Assembly (NCBI GenBank): GCA_037954665.1
Contig: JBBMOL010000225.1
Span: 1-64,000, forward strand
Origin: Laguncularia racemosa
Taxonomy: Eukaryota > Streptophyta > Magnoliopsida > Myrtales > Combretaceae
DNA length: 64,000 nt
Reading direction: 5' to 3'
Part shown: piece by piece, positions 1-10,691 of the stretch
How positions within the stretch are numbered: position 1 is the first letter of the stretch
How the letters are laid out: each line of letters starts with the position of its first letter
Position numbers and translations under genes: made by a program
The notes under the pieces: model-generated
What the model saw: only the letters and a program-made list of their open reading frames with translations
Database searches by the model: none
Told to the model about the DNA's origin: nothing

Positions 1-563
1 TTTGAGAATGTAACGTTCATGGAGTTTCACGTGACAAGCTTGAATTTATTTTTGAAATTTTTTATTTCAAAAATAAGTTGAATCTATTGGAGAGGATTTG
101 CATTCCATGATATTTTTTATGAGGATAAGCTTGGACAAATTAGTTTGACCGAGATCTTCTTTGGAGATATTTCTTGGATCAAGTTTGTTGAAGATATCCC
201 TCACATTGTGGAACCTTATCTTGATATCCCATATACTGTGGAACCATATCTTCATGTAACAACCATATTTCTTATCCTTATCTTTGTAACTACTGGATCA
301 ACCCAAAATATAGCACAAATATCTAGATTTAAATCTTGATAAAACATGTAAATCTTATATGATCTCACTTTATCATAAAATAAAATCTTTAAATAAAATC
401 TTGTAAAACTTTATGTAAATTAAAAACCCCATGATATAAAATCAAACTTTAGTAAAACACATCAAGTATATTACCCAAATATACTTGACACGTGGAGCTA
501 GGCCTTGAAATTTATTAAAAACTATCGATATAAAAATTAGAACGAAATCTGGAAAAAATTTGT

Positions 564-1452
564 TGATGAGATCCGGGATGAGAGCCAAGCCGGAAGAAGA
601 AATGTGGATCCTCTTGAAGTGCCGCTTAGACCAATCACAAGAAATCGAGCAAAACGATTCAAGGAAGCACTTAACGGGTTGATAAAGGTTATCCATGAAG
701 CCGGAAAGGATTGGAGCAATCATGGAGTTGGAACGGATTGGAACAACCTTGGGAAGACCCTTGCTTTTGTACAAATTATACTGGGCACGGGTTGAAGAGG
801 GCATGTATTTTCAAGGCACGGCCGTGTATGGAGTCAAGCAAATCCACAAACAGATACACGGCTAAAGTACATGGGCCTGTATGTTGCTAGAAGTTACATA
901 GAACGATACACGGCTAAAGTACACGGGCGTGCATGTTGCCAGAAGTTGCCCAGAACGATACACGACCAAAGTACACGAGCGTGTATATTGCCAGAAGTTG
1001 CACAGAACAGTACACGACCAAATTACACGATCATGTACACGGTCGTGTATCCCCTATCGGCCAGCTTGTTCTGTTTCGCATTTTTATGTCACTTAACTAA
1101 ACTACGTCATTTTTGACTTGTTTTTACACGAATTGTAACCCTAGTATAAAAGCTCCTAAGGTTTAGAACATCATAGAATATACATCTTGAACATTAAACA
1201 CTTTTGAGAGGCTCCTCTCTTGGTTCTTCATGAACTAAACCAAACTTATCGGATTGATTTCCGTGGCATTCATCCCGACTTATCAATCGGCCTTTCATCC
1301 CGATTGTAGCGTCTTCACTTTATACCAAGGTTCTTGTCTCTCTTATAGACAATGGGTCGCTGTTTCCACTTTAGGTGTTTGGGCGTCTTAGGCAACGAAT
1401 TTCCGAATGTATTGGTATTGGGTTTCGTCACGGGTTGACGTGGTTCGTATCA
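564..1452 (+). repeat. 5' LTR of the Gypsy element
   Basis: It starts TGATGAGATC and ends TTCGTATCA, and is the partner of 6527-7415. A TATA box (tataaaag) lies near 1145-1152. The first part, about 604-795, is open as a 63-codon frame that equals the integrase tail read through the 3' LTR. The segment 853-1050 consists of about four 52-bp tandem units rich in ACACGG and CGTGTA. Confidence 0.95.
853..1050 (+). repeat. 52-bp tandem repeat array within the LTR
   Basis: Units begin near 853, 904, 956 and 1008, each following the pattern gatacacggctaaagtacac, then gggcgtgtatgttgcc, then agaag. Each unit holds inverted motifs (acacgg and cgtgta), so the array can fold. The 3' LTR carries the same array at about 6816-7012 with its own point differences. 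Confidence 0.85.
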
Positions 1453-1455
1453 GTT

Positions 1456-1467
1456 TGGTATCAGAGC
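1456..1467 (+). promoter_or_regulatory. Primer binding site, initiator tRNA-Met type
   Basis: TGGTATCAGAGC lies 3 bp after the end of the 5' LTR. This is the standard plant retrotransposon primer site complementary to the 3' end of initiator tRNA-Met. Confidence 0.95.
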
Positions 1468-1960
1468 TTAGGTTTATCAAAACATCAAGTTCGATTGAGG
1501 AAGGTAATATCAAGAACCCTAACTCCAATCGTTCATATCCATTATTAGCATTCAATTCTACAATATTAATTGTCTTTTGATAGTGTAGTATTTACTAGTT
1601 GATTGTAAAAAAAAAAAAAGAGTAAAAATCACGACAAAAAAAAAAGGAAGAGAAAAGAAAAGAAAAGAGAAACGTGATCAAAAGCCAAAAACAAAGACAA
1701 AAAAAAAATTCGGATAGAAAAATAGAGGAAAAATTTTATGAACCCTAAAGTTGTTTTGAATTCTACGGAAGGAAATTGGTGTAGTTCGGGTTAGTTCCAA
1801 GAGAATTCAGAAGAGGAAATTGGTGAGTTGATATCATCATTATTTGTGAGCATACACGAGTGACTGTGTGATATCATCATTTGAGTGAAACACGTAAGGG
1901 AGTGTATTGTGAGGTTTAATCATTTATATATTTGTGTTGTACTAATCTTTTCTGCAGGAA
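1468..1960 (+). other. Gypsy untranslated leader
   Basis: A purine- and A-rich leader lies between primer site and gag, with homopolymeric A tracts near 1610-1710 and no coding frame. A GT at about 1504 (after gaggaag) and a pyrimidine tract ending ctgcag at about 1953-1958 look like splice donor and acceptor. The open gag frame starts right after this acceptor-like site without an obvious upstream ATG. Splicing of the leader is therefore possible but unproven. Confidence 0.5.
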
Positions 1961-3540
1961 CTATATCGAGACAACATTCTCCTGAAGGTGAGAGGGGAAG
2001 GTTTGATGCTAGGTTGGTAATTGAGGCATTGAGGCGAGAAATGAAGAGGATGTTCTAAGAGGGAATGGAACAAATTCATGAGACAATAGAGCAAAGACTA
2101 GAGCAATCCACAAACATATTCCAAGGGCGTAAGAGGGAGAGTCGTTCTAGGAGAGTACCGAGGGGTGGAGATGAGATGTCAAATGATGACTTTGATGAGC
2201 CTTCTGTTGGGAGTTATAGAGGAGATAGGAATAGAGAGGATGATCAATTGAGTAGCATAAAGATGAAGATTCCTCCTTTCCAAGGGAAAAATGATCCTGA
2301 GGCGTACTTAGAGTGGGAGAAAAAGGTGGAGATGGTGTTTGATTGTCACAACTATAGTGGGAGAAAGAAGGTAAAACTTGCTACCGTTGAGTTTTTGGAT
2401 TATGCTATAGTGTGGTGGGATCAATTAATGTTGAATAGAAGAAGGAGTGGCGAGCCACCTATTGAGTCTTGGGAAGAGATGAAGAGAGTGATGAAGAAGC
2501 GGTTTGTACCTACGTATTACTATCGTGAATTGCACAACAAGTTGCAAACTCTGAGGCAAGGAAAAAGAAGTGTAGATGAGTATTTCAAGGAGATGGAAGT
2601 CACTATGATTAGGGCGAATGTAGAGGAAGATCGAGAGGCTACAATGGCTAGATTTCTTGCTGGGTTGAATAGAGAAATCCAAAATGTTGTTGAATTGCAG
2701 CATTATGTAGAATTGGAGGATATGGTACATATGGCTATAAAGGTTGAGAACTAACACAAGCGAAAGGGTAGTAGTAATGCACAGTTTCAACAGGATAATG
2801 GTTCATCCACTTGGAAGACTAACCAATGGAAGAAGGAAGAAAAGCCTTTACTTACCAAACCAAAAGGGGAGCTGAGACAAGCGGGTTCTACTCCTGGTAA
2901 TCAAGGTAACCCTGAATCTTCTATTTCTAGAACTCGTGACATTAGATGTTTTAAATGTCAAGGTAGAGGCCATATTGCTAGTCAATGTCCAAATAGGCGT
3001 GTGATGACTTTGCGTGATGATGGAGAGTATGAGACTGAGGGGGATAGTGAAGCAGATGATATACCTCCGTTAGAGGATGTTGGTGATGATGAGGAGCCTG
3101 CAGTGGGAAGGCTAGTGGCAGTAGTGAAGCGAGCGCTGAATGTGCAGGTGAAGGAAGAAGAGGAGGTGCAAAGAGAAAATATATTTCATACTAGATGTTA
3201 TTTAGGAGATCACATTTTTAGTTTGATCATTGATGGAGGGAGTTGCACCAATGTAATGAGCAATTTTATTGTTGAGAGGCTGGGGCTCAAAACTGTTAGA
3301 CACCCTAGTCCATATAAATTGCAGTAGTTGAATGATAGTGGTGAGACTAAGGTAAGTAGGCAAGCCTTGATTGGTTTTCGCATTGGAAGGTATGAGGATG
3401 AGGTGTTATGTGATGTAGTGCCAATGCAAGTATGTCATTTGTTGTTGGGGAGGCCATGGCAATTTGACAGGAAGGTTGTTCATGATGGCTTTTCTAACAA
3501 GTATATGCTTGTTCACCAAGGGAAAAGTTTTAACCTTTAA
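1960..3540 (+). pseudogene. gag-pro: Gypsy gag and protease, interrupted by stops
   Basis: The capsid protein packages element RNA and the aspartic protease matures the polyprotein. One frame is readable from about 1960, with in-frame stops at 2056 (TAA), 2752 (TAA) and 3325 (TAG), and a TAA at 3538 where the frame is lost. The retrotransposon gag domain lies at about 2260-2700 and contains the usual WW-containing core. A CCHC knuckle of the form CFKCQGRGHIASQC is at about 2950-2990. An acidic linker follows, then the protease around 3180-3330. The active-site triplet reads DGG rather than DSG, near 3232-3240, which would impair catalysis. The longest intact piece is 2065-2754 (229 codons). 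The upstream stop at 2056 means the ATG at 2065 is probably not the original start. Confidence 0.88.
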
Positions 3541-6500
3541 CACCTAAACAAGTGTATGAGGATCAGTTGCAGCTACAACAGTCGTTTGCAAAACACAAGG
3601 TGAGTGAAAAGCAGAGTGAGAGTGAGAGAGCAAAAGACAATGAGAAGAAAAAGGAATATAAAAGTCAAGATCAAAAGGAAAAGGAGAGGAAGGCTGGAAA
3701 GAGTGTGAGAGGCCAAGTTGAAGGGGAATCAACTTTGGTGGTGAGTGAAAAGGAGAGGGCAACCTTGCAAAAGGAGAGTTGTGTGGCAAGAGCGAGTGTA
3801 ATGAGGAGAGCGTTAGTGATGAGGCAACCTATGTTGTTGCTGGTTTTTAAGGAAACATGTTTGACTACTAACGACTTATCTAACTCTTTGCCTAGTGTGG
3901 TTGTGTCTCTTGTGCAGGACTTTCAAGATGTCTTTCCTGAGGAGATTCCAAAGGGATTACCACCCGTTCGAGGTATTGAGCACCAGATTGACCTTGTACC
4001 CGGAGCATCGATTCCAAACAAGCCAGCTTACAGGAGCAATCCGGAGGAGACAAAGGAACTCCAACGGCAGGTCGATGAATTAATGGAGAAGGGGTACGTG
4101 AGAGAGAGCATGAGTCCATGTGCAGTGCCGGTGATTTTTGTGCCTAAGAAGGATGGGACATGGAGAATGTGTGTTGATTGCCGCGCCATCAACAACATCA
4201 CGGTAAAGTATCATCATCCCATTCCTCGCTTAGATGATATGTTAGATGAGTTACATGGGTCAAGTGTCTTTTCTAAAATTGATCTTAAAAGTGGATATCA
4301 CCAAATTAGAATGAAAGAAGGTGATGAATGGAAAACTGCATTTAAGACAAAATATGGATTGTATGAGTGGTTAGTAATGCCTTTCGGGTTAACTAATGCA
4401 CCTAGTACTTTTATGAGACTTATGAACCATGTTTTGAGGACATTTATTGGAAAATTTGTGGTTGTCTATTTTGATGACATTCTTATTTACAGCAAAAGTT
4501 TGGAAGATCATATGTCACACTTGAGGGACGTTTTAGAAGTGCTTCGTAAGGAACAATTATATGCTAACCTCAAGAAGTGCACTTTTTGCATAGACAAACT
4601 TGTGTTTCTTGGTTTTGTTGTTAGTGCACAGGGAATACAGGTTGATGAAGAAAAGGTTCGTGCGATCCAAGAATGGCCTAGTCCAACCAATGTAAGTAAT
4701 GTACGGAGTTTCCATGGACTAGCAAGCTTTTACAGGAGATTTGTGAAGGATTTCGGCACCATTGCAGCACCACTTACTGAGGTAATTAAGAAGAACGTGG
4801 GGTTCAGCTGGGGAGAGCAACAAGAGAAGGCCTTTCAGACGCTTAAAAATAAGTTAACTCAGGCGCCATTACTTGCTTTACCTAACTTTGCTAAAATGTT
4901 TGAAATTAAGTGTGATGCTTCAGGATTAGGTATTGGAGCAGTTCTTATGCAGGAGAGAAGGCCAATTGCATTCTTTAGCAAAAAGCTAAGTGGGGCAACC
5001 TTGAATTACCCTACTTACGACAAGGAGCTATATGCATTGGTTCGAGCCCTAGAGACGTGGCAACATTACCTTTGGCCGAAAGAGTTCGTGATCCACACTG
5101 ATCATGAATCCTTGAAGTATTTGAAGGGGCAACACAAGCTGAACAAAAGGCATGCTCGTTGGGTGGAGTTCATTGAAACATTTCCATATGTCGTCCACTA
5201 CAAGCAAGGTAAAGAGAATGTCGTTGCTGATGCACTTTCTAGAAGGTATACTCTTATCTCTACTCTTAGTTCTAGACTGCTTGGTTTTGAGCACATTAAG
5301 GAATTATATGCTGCTGATCGAGATTTTTGTGAGGAGTATGTGCAATGTGAGAAGAGTGGGCATGGAAAATTTTATAAACATGATGGATTCTTGTTTAAGG
5401 AGAGTAAACTGTGCATTCCAATTTGTTCTTTAAGAGAATTACTTGTGAGGGAGTCTCATGGAGGAGGTTTAATGGGACACTTTGGAGTAGCAAAAACATT
5501 AGGGGTATTGCAGGAACACTTCTATTTGCCTCACATGAAACGAGATGTTGAGAGGATTTGTGAGCGATGTGTCACATGTAAGCAAGCGAAATCTAGAGTC
5601 CAACCTCAAGGGCTTTACACCCCACTCCCCATCCCTCATGAGTCGTGGGTAGATATTTCTATGGACTTTGTGTTAGGATTACCCAAGTCTAGACATGGTC
5701 GGGATTCTGTTTTTGTAGTTGTTGATAGGTTTTCTAAAATGGCACATTTCATTCCTTGTCACAAAACGGATGATACTTGTAATATTGCTAATTTATTCTT
5801 TAGGGAAGTTGTGCGATTGCATGGTATGCCTAGATCAATTGTATCAGATAGGGATGCTAAGTTCTTAAGCTACTTTTGGAAGACTTTGTGGGCTAAGTTA
5901 GGAACTAAGTTATTGTTTTCTACTACTTGTCATCCACAGACTGATGGTTAAACTGAGGTAGTGAATCGAACTTTATCTACTTTGTTGAGGGCTATAATTA
6001 AAAAGAATATTAAGAGTTAGGAGGATTGTTTGCCACATGTTGAATTTGCTTATAACCGTACAGTGCATTCTGCTACTAAATTTTCTCCTTTTGAAATTGT
6101 GTATGGTTTTAATCCACTAACTCCTTTGGATTTATCACCTTTGCCTATTTCTGAGTATGTTAATTTAGATGGCAAGAAGAAGGCCGAATTTGTTCAATAG
6201 ATCCATGAGAAGGCAAGGCTGAACATTGAACGACAAATAGAGCAATATGTGAAACAAGCCAACAAAGGTCGTCGACAAGCTGTTTTTGAACCTGGAGATT
6301 GGGTTTGGGTTCACATGCGCAAAGAGTGGTTTCCCGTGCAACGTCGATCTAAACTACTTCCTAGAGGAGATGGACCAATTCAAATTTTTGAGTACATCCA
6401 TGATACAGCATACAAGAACGATTTACCGGGTAAGTATCCAGTAAGTGTCACGTTTAATGTTACTGATCTAAGTCCATTTGATGCAGGAAATGATTTGAGG

Positions 6501-6620
6501 ACAAATCCTTTTCAAGAGGAGGGGAATGATGAGATCCGGGATGAGAGCCAATCCGGAAGAAGAAATGTGGATCCTCTTGAAGTGCCGCTTGGACCAATCA
6601 CAAGAAATCGAGCAAAATGA
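3540..6620 (+). pseudogene. pol: Gypsy pol: RT, RNase H, integrase, running into the 3' LTR
   Basis: This frame is shifted relative to gag-protease, consistent with loss of a base near 3538, and stays in one register to 6620. After a charged linker, the RT spans about 3960-4700 with YFDD at 4467-4478. RNase H follows at about 4880-5240 with a KCDASG motif. The integrase HHCC zinc finger is at about 5455-5595 and its core runs from MDFVLGLP near 5660 through SDRDAKF near 5848. Stops interrupt it at 5949 (TAA), 6018 (TAG) and 6198 (TAG). Each sits where relatives have Gln or Trp, as expected for C-to-T or G-to-A decay. The C-terminal frame passes the polypurine tract and ends at TGA 6618, 92 bp inside the 3' LTR. 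The 3552-5951 part is 799 codons. Confidence 0.93.
6511..6526 (+). promoter_or_regulatory. Polypurine tract of the Gypsy
   Basis: The tract ttcaagaggaggggaa directly abuts the TG of the 3' LTR at 6527. It primes plus-strand DNA synthesis and is also translated as part of the integrase tail. Confidence 0.85.
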
Positions 6621-7415
6621 TTCAAGGAAGCACTTAACGGGTTAATAAAGGTTATCCATGAAGCCGGAAAGGATTGGAGCAATCATGGAGTTGGAACGGA
6701 TTGGAACAACCTTGGGAAGACCCTTGCTTTTGTACAAGTTATACTGGACATGGGTTGAAGAGGGCGTGTATTTTCAAGGCACGGCTGTGTATGGAGTCAA
6801 GCAAATCCACAGACAGATACACGGCTAAAGTACACGGGCGTGTATGTTGCCAGAAGTTACACAGAACGATACACGGCTAAAGTACACGGACGTATATGTT
6901 GCTAGAAGTTGCCTAGAACGATACACGGCCAAAGTACACGGGCGTGTATATTGCCAAAAGTTGCACAGAACAGTACACGGCCAAAGTATACGGTCATGTA
7001 CACGGCTGTGTATCCCCTGTCAGCCAGCTTGTTCTGTTTTGCGTTTTTATGTCACTTAACTAAACTACGTCGTTTTAGACTTGTTTTTACACGAATTGTA
7101 ACCCTAGTATAAAAGCTCCTAGGGTTTAGAACATCATAGAATATACATCTTGAACATTAAACACTTTTGAGAGGCACCTTTCTTGGTTCTTCATGAACTA
7201 AACCGAACTTATCGGATTCATTTCCGTGGCGTTCATCCCGACTTATCAATCGACCTTTCATCCCGATTGTGGCGTCTTCACTTTATACCAAGGTTCTTGT
7301 CTCTCTTATAGACAACGGGTCGCGGTTTCCACTTTAGGTGTTTGGGCGTCTTAGGCAACGAATTTCCGAACATATTGGTATTGGGTTTCGTCACAGGTTG
7401 GTGTGGTTCGTATCA
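6527..7415 (+). repeat. 3' LTR of the Gypsy element
   Basis: Direct copy of 564-1452 with the same TG and CA ends, the same length, a TATA box at 7108-7115 and the 52-bp array. It is followed by the duplicated target tttgt at 7416-7420. In this copy the integrase tail frame ends at TGA 6618, whereas in the 5' LTR the same position is CGA and the frame stays open to about 795. Confidence 0.95.
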
Positions 7416-7787
7416 TTTGTGACAGGCATGGAAGGTTCTAAAAGAGCTTCTGAAGCAAAACTTGTCAACAATTCTCCTATTGTACAGGTTCTGAAAGTGC
7501 TTCTGAAACAAACCTGTCAACTGTTCTCCTATTGTAAAGGTTTTGAAAGTTCTTCTGAAAGGTTAACATGAGAACTACGGATACACTACACAACTTCTGA
7601 AACACCTTCTGTCATAACAAAAATAGTCTATATAACACTTTTGAAGGTTTTTAACAAGCTTCTGTCTCTTTGTTCAATTTAGAAAAATTTACGTACTATC
7701 TTCTGAAACAATTTCTAACAAGCTCCAACATACATTACACATTATTCCTCTTTTGTTAACATCAAAACTAAATTAGAGAACTTAACA

Positions 7788-8649
7788 AAATCTAAAACAT
7801 CTATCAATATGTCTAATGCGCATTTACTTGCATCTATCATCAAGAGGAAATGCATTCATATCCCACATGTTCCGCTAAACTTTATTACTAATGTCATGAA
7901 AAGAAGTAGTCTTTGTTTTAGATCTCTAGTAACAAAATTATTGGATTTTAAAGGAATTGATCGAAGTACTTTTACTAAGGGTATGAAGGAGATAGGGCAA
8001 AAAACTTTGAAGAGTATGCATATTTCTATCATGAATGGTTGTTGGTATGATAAAAACAATTCTCTAGTATTTTTTTGAACAAGAGCTTCTAAAGAGGTAG
8101 AATGCTCATGTAAAGAAAGATCAAGAAGAAGCACAATAATCTATGGATGCTAGTATCAATGCCTACCCTTTTCGCAAAGACATGTCAGATGGTTTTCTAA
8201 GTACTAATACTAGACTTGTTAAACTAGTTTCTTCGATCAAATCACTGTAGCATGGTTGAATCTATTGATGTTCTTAACTAGTGTATGCGTATAATGGCTC
8301 ACAATTTTGAACAAGTTATTTTGACTATGGAAAAAATAAAAAAGTAGAATAGACCATCTAGTCGACTATGGAAAAAATAAAACGTAGAATAGACCATCTA
8401 GAAAGCTATTTGAATAAAATAAATCTATGCAAGGGATTTTCTATTCGTCCTTTCTTCCCTCATTCTAATGAAGCCAAAAAAGGGGAGAAGGGTGGTTTAA
8501 CAGTAGCAACAAGTTATTTAACAGCAACAACAAGAGGTTCAATAGGAAAGGATGATGAGGCTTGACATGATGGACACTGATTTTAAGAAGAAAAAAAACG
8601 AGGAAATAGTGGCAAATATTATGAACACAGTTCAAAGAGAAGTGTAAAT
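7788..8649 (+). pseudogene. Remnant of a SIRE-like Copia third ORF
   Basis: The frame 7809-8078 (89 codons) aligns by eye with the third ORF of the Copia at 56562-58295. Shared points are a helix of the form AHLLASIIKRK versus AQIIYAMINKK, then FKGI, then a block of the form KEIGQKTLKSMHISIMNGCWY versus a similar IGKEVFHYMSIFV-DCLWY block. A decayed tail follows with a short coiled-coil-like piece at 8368-8480. A 38-bp tandem duplication is at about 8325-8400 (tatggaaaaaataaaa pattern). The element's pol is not in the window. The function of this ORF is unknown. Confidence 0.6.
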
Positions 8650-8654
8650 GTAGG

Positions 8655-10686
8655 TGTAAACACCCCATTTTTTTCATAATAATCAATAATAATCAATTTT
8701 CAATTTTTTTCTATTTTTTCTATTAGAAAAAATAGGGAAAATATTGAAAAAATAAAATAAATAAGAAAAATACATCAATTTTGGAAAATAATTGCAGATA
8801 TGATAATAAAAAGGATTAAATAATTTTTACAAATTTTTAAAATTTCAAAAAATAAAAAAATAATAAAAAATCGCATTGCATATATGCAAATTGAGAAAAT
8901 AAAAAAATCAAGTAAGTGGGCTAACCCAACTAGTCCGAACCATGGCCAAAGGCGCGAGGAAAGGGGCTCGGTCATGGGTTCGAAACGTGGGGGAGGCAAA
9001 TTCCGCGTTTTTCAAATTTTTTCTTCGTTTGGGACACGTCTCAGCAGCTAATTGGCTGGAGTGGACGCACGTGCCGAGCACGTGATCATCTTCAACCTTC
9101 GTCCGAGATCGTCGTCGGTGAGGAAAAATCAAATTTCGGCCATTTTGATTCGATTTTTTTGCACAAATCCAACAGATATTCAACAGAAATAGGATAAACA
9201 TCATCCAATTAGAATCAAATCGTAACAAATTGATGGATTTGCATAAATCAGAGGAAGTTTTTAACCGTAAATCCGATTTGCTTCAATCGGAGGAAATCCG
9301 AGCTTATCCAGCTCGATTCCTTGCGGCTATAAATAGAGGATGAAGGCAGCAAGCATAAGCACGGATCAGAAGTGAGGAAAAGAGAGAAAAGAGTGAGAAT
9401 CGAAGCCTCACCAGAGTTTCCGAGCCACGACCACTAATCAAGCACGGAGCTACCACCAAGAGGCATTTTTGGAGAAATCCACCGCTACGATTGAGTTCCC
9501 TACCCCCAAAAACCTAAGAAATGACACCTCAATTGCTTCAAAAGACCACCAGAATGTCGTCAACGAGCACTCCCAACTGCCGTGACCGATCGACCCGACC
9601 CAACCCGCACATCGACCCAGATCCAAGTAAGTTGGATTTTCTGATTTTTTATTTCTTATTTGTTTATTTATTTATTTTCGAATTTCTTTATTTATTTACT
9701 TGTTATTTATAATTCAAAAATAAAAAAATATTAGAATTTAGATTAGTTTTTTTTTTTAGGATTTAATTTAGGATGAATAATAATAGAAAAATAATAATTA
9801 TAATAATAAATAATAATATAAAAATATATAAAGAAAATGATAAAAATATATATATTAGAGAAAATAATAAAATTTAGATTTTAGTTTAGGATAGATGAAT
9901 AATATAGGAGAAAGTTTTTCAATAAAAAGTATAAAAAATTAAGAAAAACTAAGAAAAATCAATAAAAATTATAAAAATTAATAAAAATTTATAATATTAG
10001 AAATGGGTTGAAAAATATAAAAATGAAATTTTTATCACTTAGAAAAATCATTTTCTTAAATAAATCCAAAATTGATTTTTCCTTAAAATTATTATTTTTC
10101 AAAAAATCAAATTATCAAGTTAAGCTTAGATTTTTTAGAAAAATACTAAAATGGTAAAAACATAAATCAAAAGAAATTTCATAATTAAAAATCACCAACA
10201 CATTAAAGTTTTTCAAGAAAAGCGAACTACGGCCCGTTTGATCCTGAATAGCAGGTACATAGGCACCTATTTAGGGCAACCCTAAAAAGAACAAAAATCA
10301 TTTTCTCATAATAGGTTATTCAAAAACACAATAAAAAGACAACAACAAAAAATAAAGAAAATACATTTTGGATAAGGTTTAGATTTTAGGAGATTAAGGT
10401 GGTAACCTTAGGGTTTTAATAGGTTAGCCTCCGAACTCAGAAACTTTAGTTTTTCCTTTCCTCTTTTCACAAAAATAAAAATGAGAAGAGGAAATTACGC
10501 TGACCAGTGGTCCAAATTAGGACCGATCTGCTCAATTACTCCTAATTCAATCTTTCCCAACCACAGTTGGGTGGCGACTCCAAAACAAAACGAAATTCCT
10601 AACCCAAGTCAAAGGTCTACATTAGATGAGCATAGGGTCTACTATAGATCGAATTAGGAATAGGAAATCAAAAATTAGACTCGACA
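8655..10686 (+). mobile_element. Solo LTR, Ogre/Tat-like Gypsy family
   Basis: It begins TGTAAACACC, ends GACTCGACA, and is flanked by the 5-bp duplication gtagg (8650-8654 and 10687-10691), so it is a solo LTR of about 2.03 kb. A TATA box (tataaatag) is at 9329-9337. The segment near 10233-10262 (gatcctgaatagcaggtaca) matches the transcribed region I know from Ogre/Tat LTRs. A motif tggcgactcc, reminiscent of the Ogre primer site, lies at about 10571-10580, inside this boundary. An alternative reading is an LTR ending near 10563 followed by that primer site, but the duplication argues for 10686. The ORFs within are not genes. Confidence 0.75.
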
Positions 10687-10691
10687 GTAGG

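Larger units (their letters stand above)
564..7415 (+). mobile_element. Complete Ty3/Gypsy LTR retrotransposon (chromovirus, CRM-like), decayed coding region
   Basis: Two direct LTRs of 889 bp (564-1452 and 6527-7415) both begin TG and end CA. They enclose an initiator-Met primer site, gag with a CCHC knuckle, protease, RT, RNase H, integrase and a polypurine tract. The 5-bp target-site duplication tttgt is at 559-563 and 7416-7420. Domain order PR-RT-RH-IN defines Gypsy. No chromodomain is visible. Instead the integrase frame continues past the polypurine tract into the 3' LTR, which is a known trait of CRM-type chromoviruses, so the CRM assignment is an inference. Stops in gag and pol plus a frameshift make it non-autonomous. 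The LTRs differ at a few percent of sites by eye, so the insertion is not very recent. Confidence 0.95.
1..7787 (-). mobile_element. Copia (SIRE-like) LTR, minus strand, cut by window edge and split by a Gypsy insertion
   Basis: The two outer parts, 1-563 and 7421-7787, read in reverse as one continuous LTR of the same family as the LTRs at 21103-22628, 51088-52574 and 58644-60145. Its U3 end is at 7787, where the reverse strand begins TGTTAAGTTC. The left window edge cuts it about 930 bp into the LTR, so the R/U5 end is missing here. The Gypsy at 564-7415 interrupts it and duplicated tttgt. Whether it is a solo LTR or part of a larger element cannot be told. The flank at 7788 looks like a Copia third ORF on the opposite strand, so this LTR probably inserted into an older Copia. 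Confidence 0.85.

Noticed and set aside
853..1050. Regular repeats as a CRISPR array
   Set aside because: Units are contiguous 52-bp tandem copies without unique spacers, in a plant LTR, with no cas genes.
1456..1467. tRNA-Met-like 12-mer as a tRNA gene
   Set aside because: Only the primer-complementary 3' end is present; there is no cloverleaf, and it is a primer site.
3544..3789. Minus-strand frame within the Gypsy pol
   Set aside because: Shadow of the charged linker of pol on the opposite strand.
8775..9228. Minus-strand frames of 74 and 106 codons
   Set aside because: They lie inside the Ogre/Tat-like LTR, have no known domain, and run through AT-rich low-complexity stretches.
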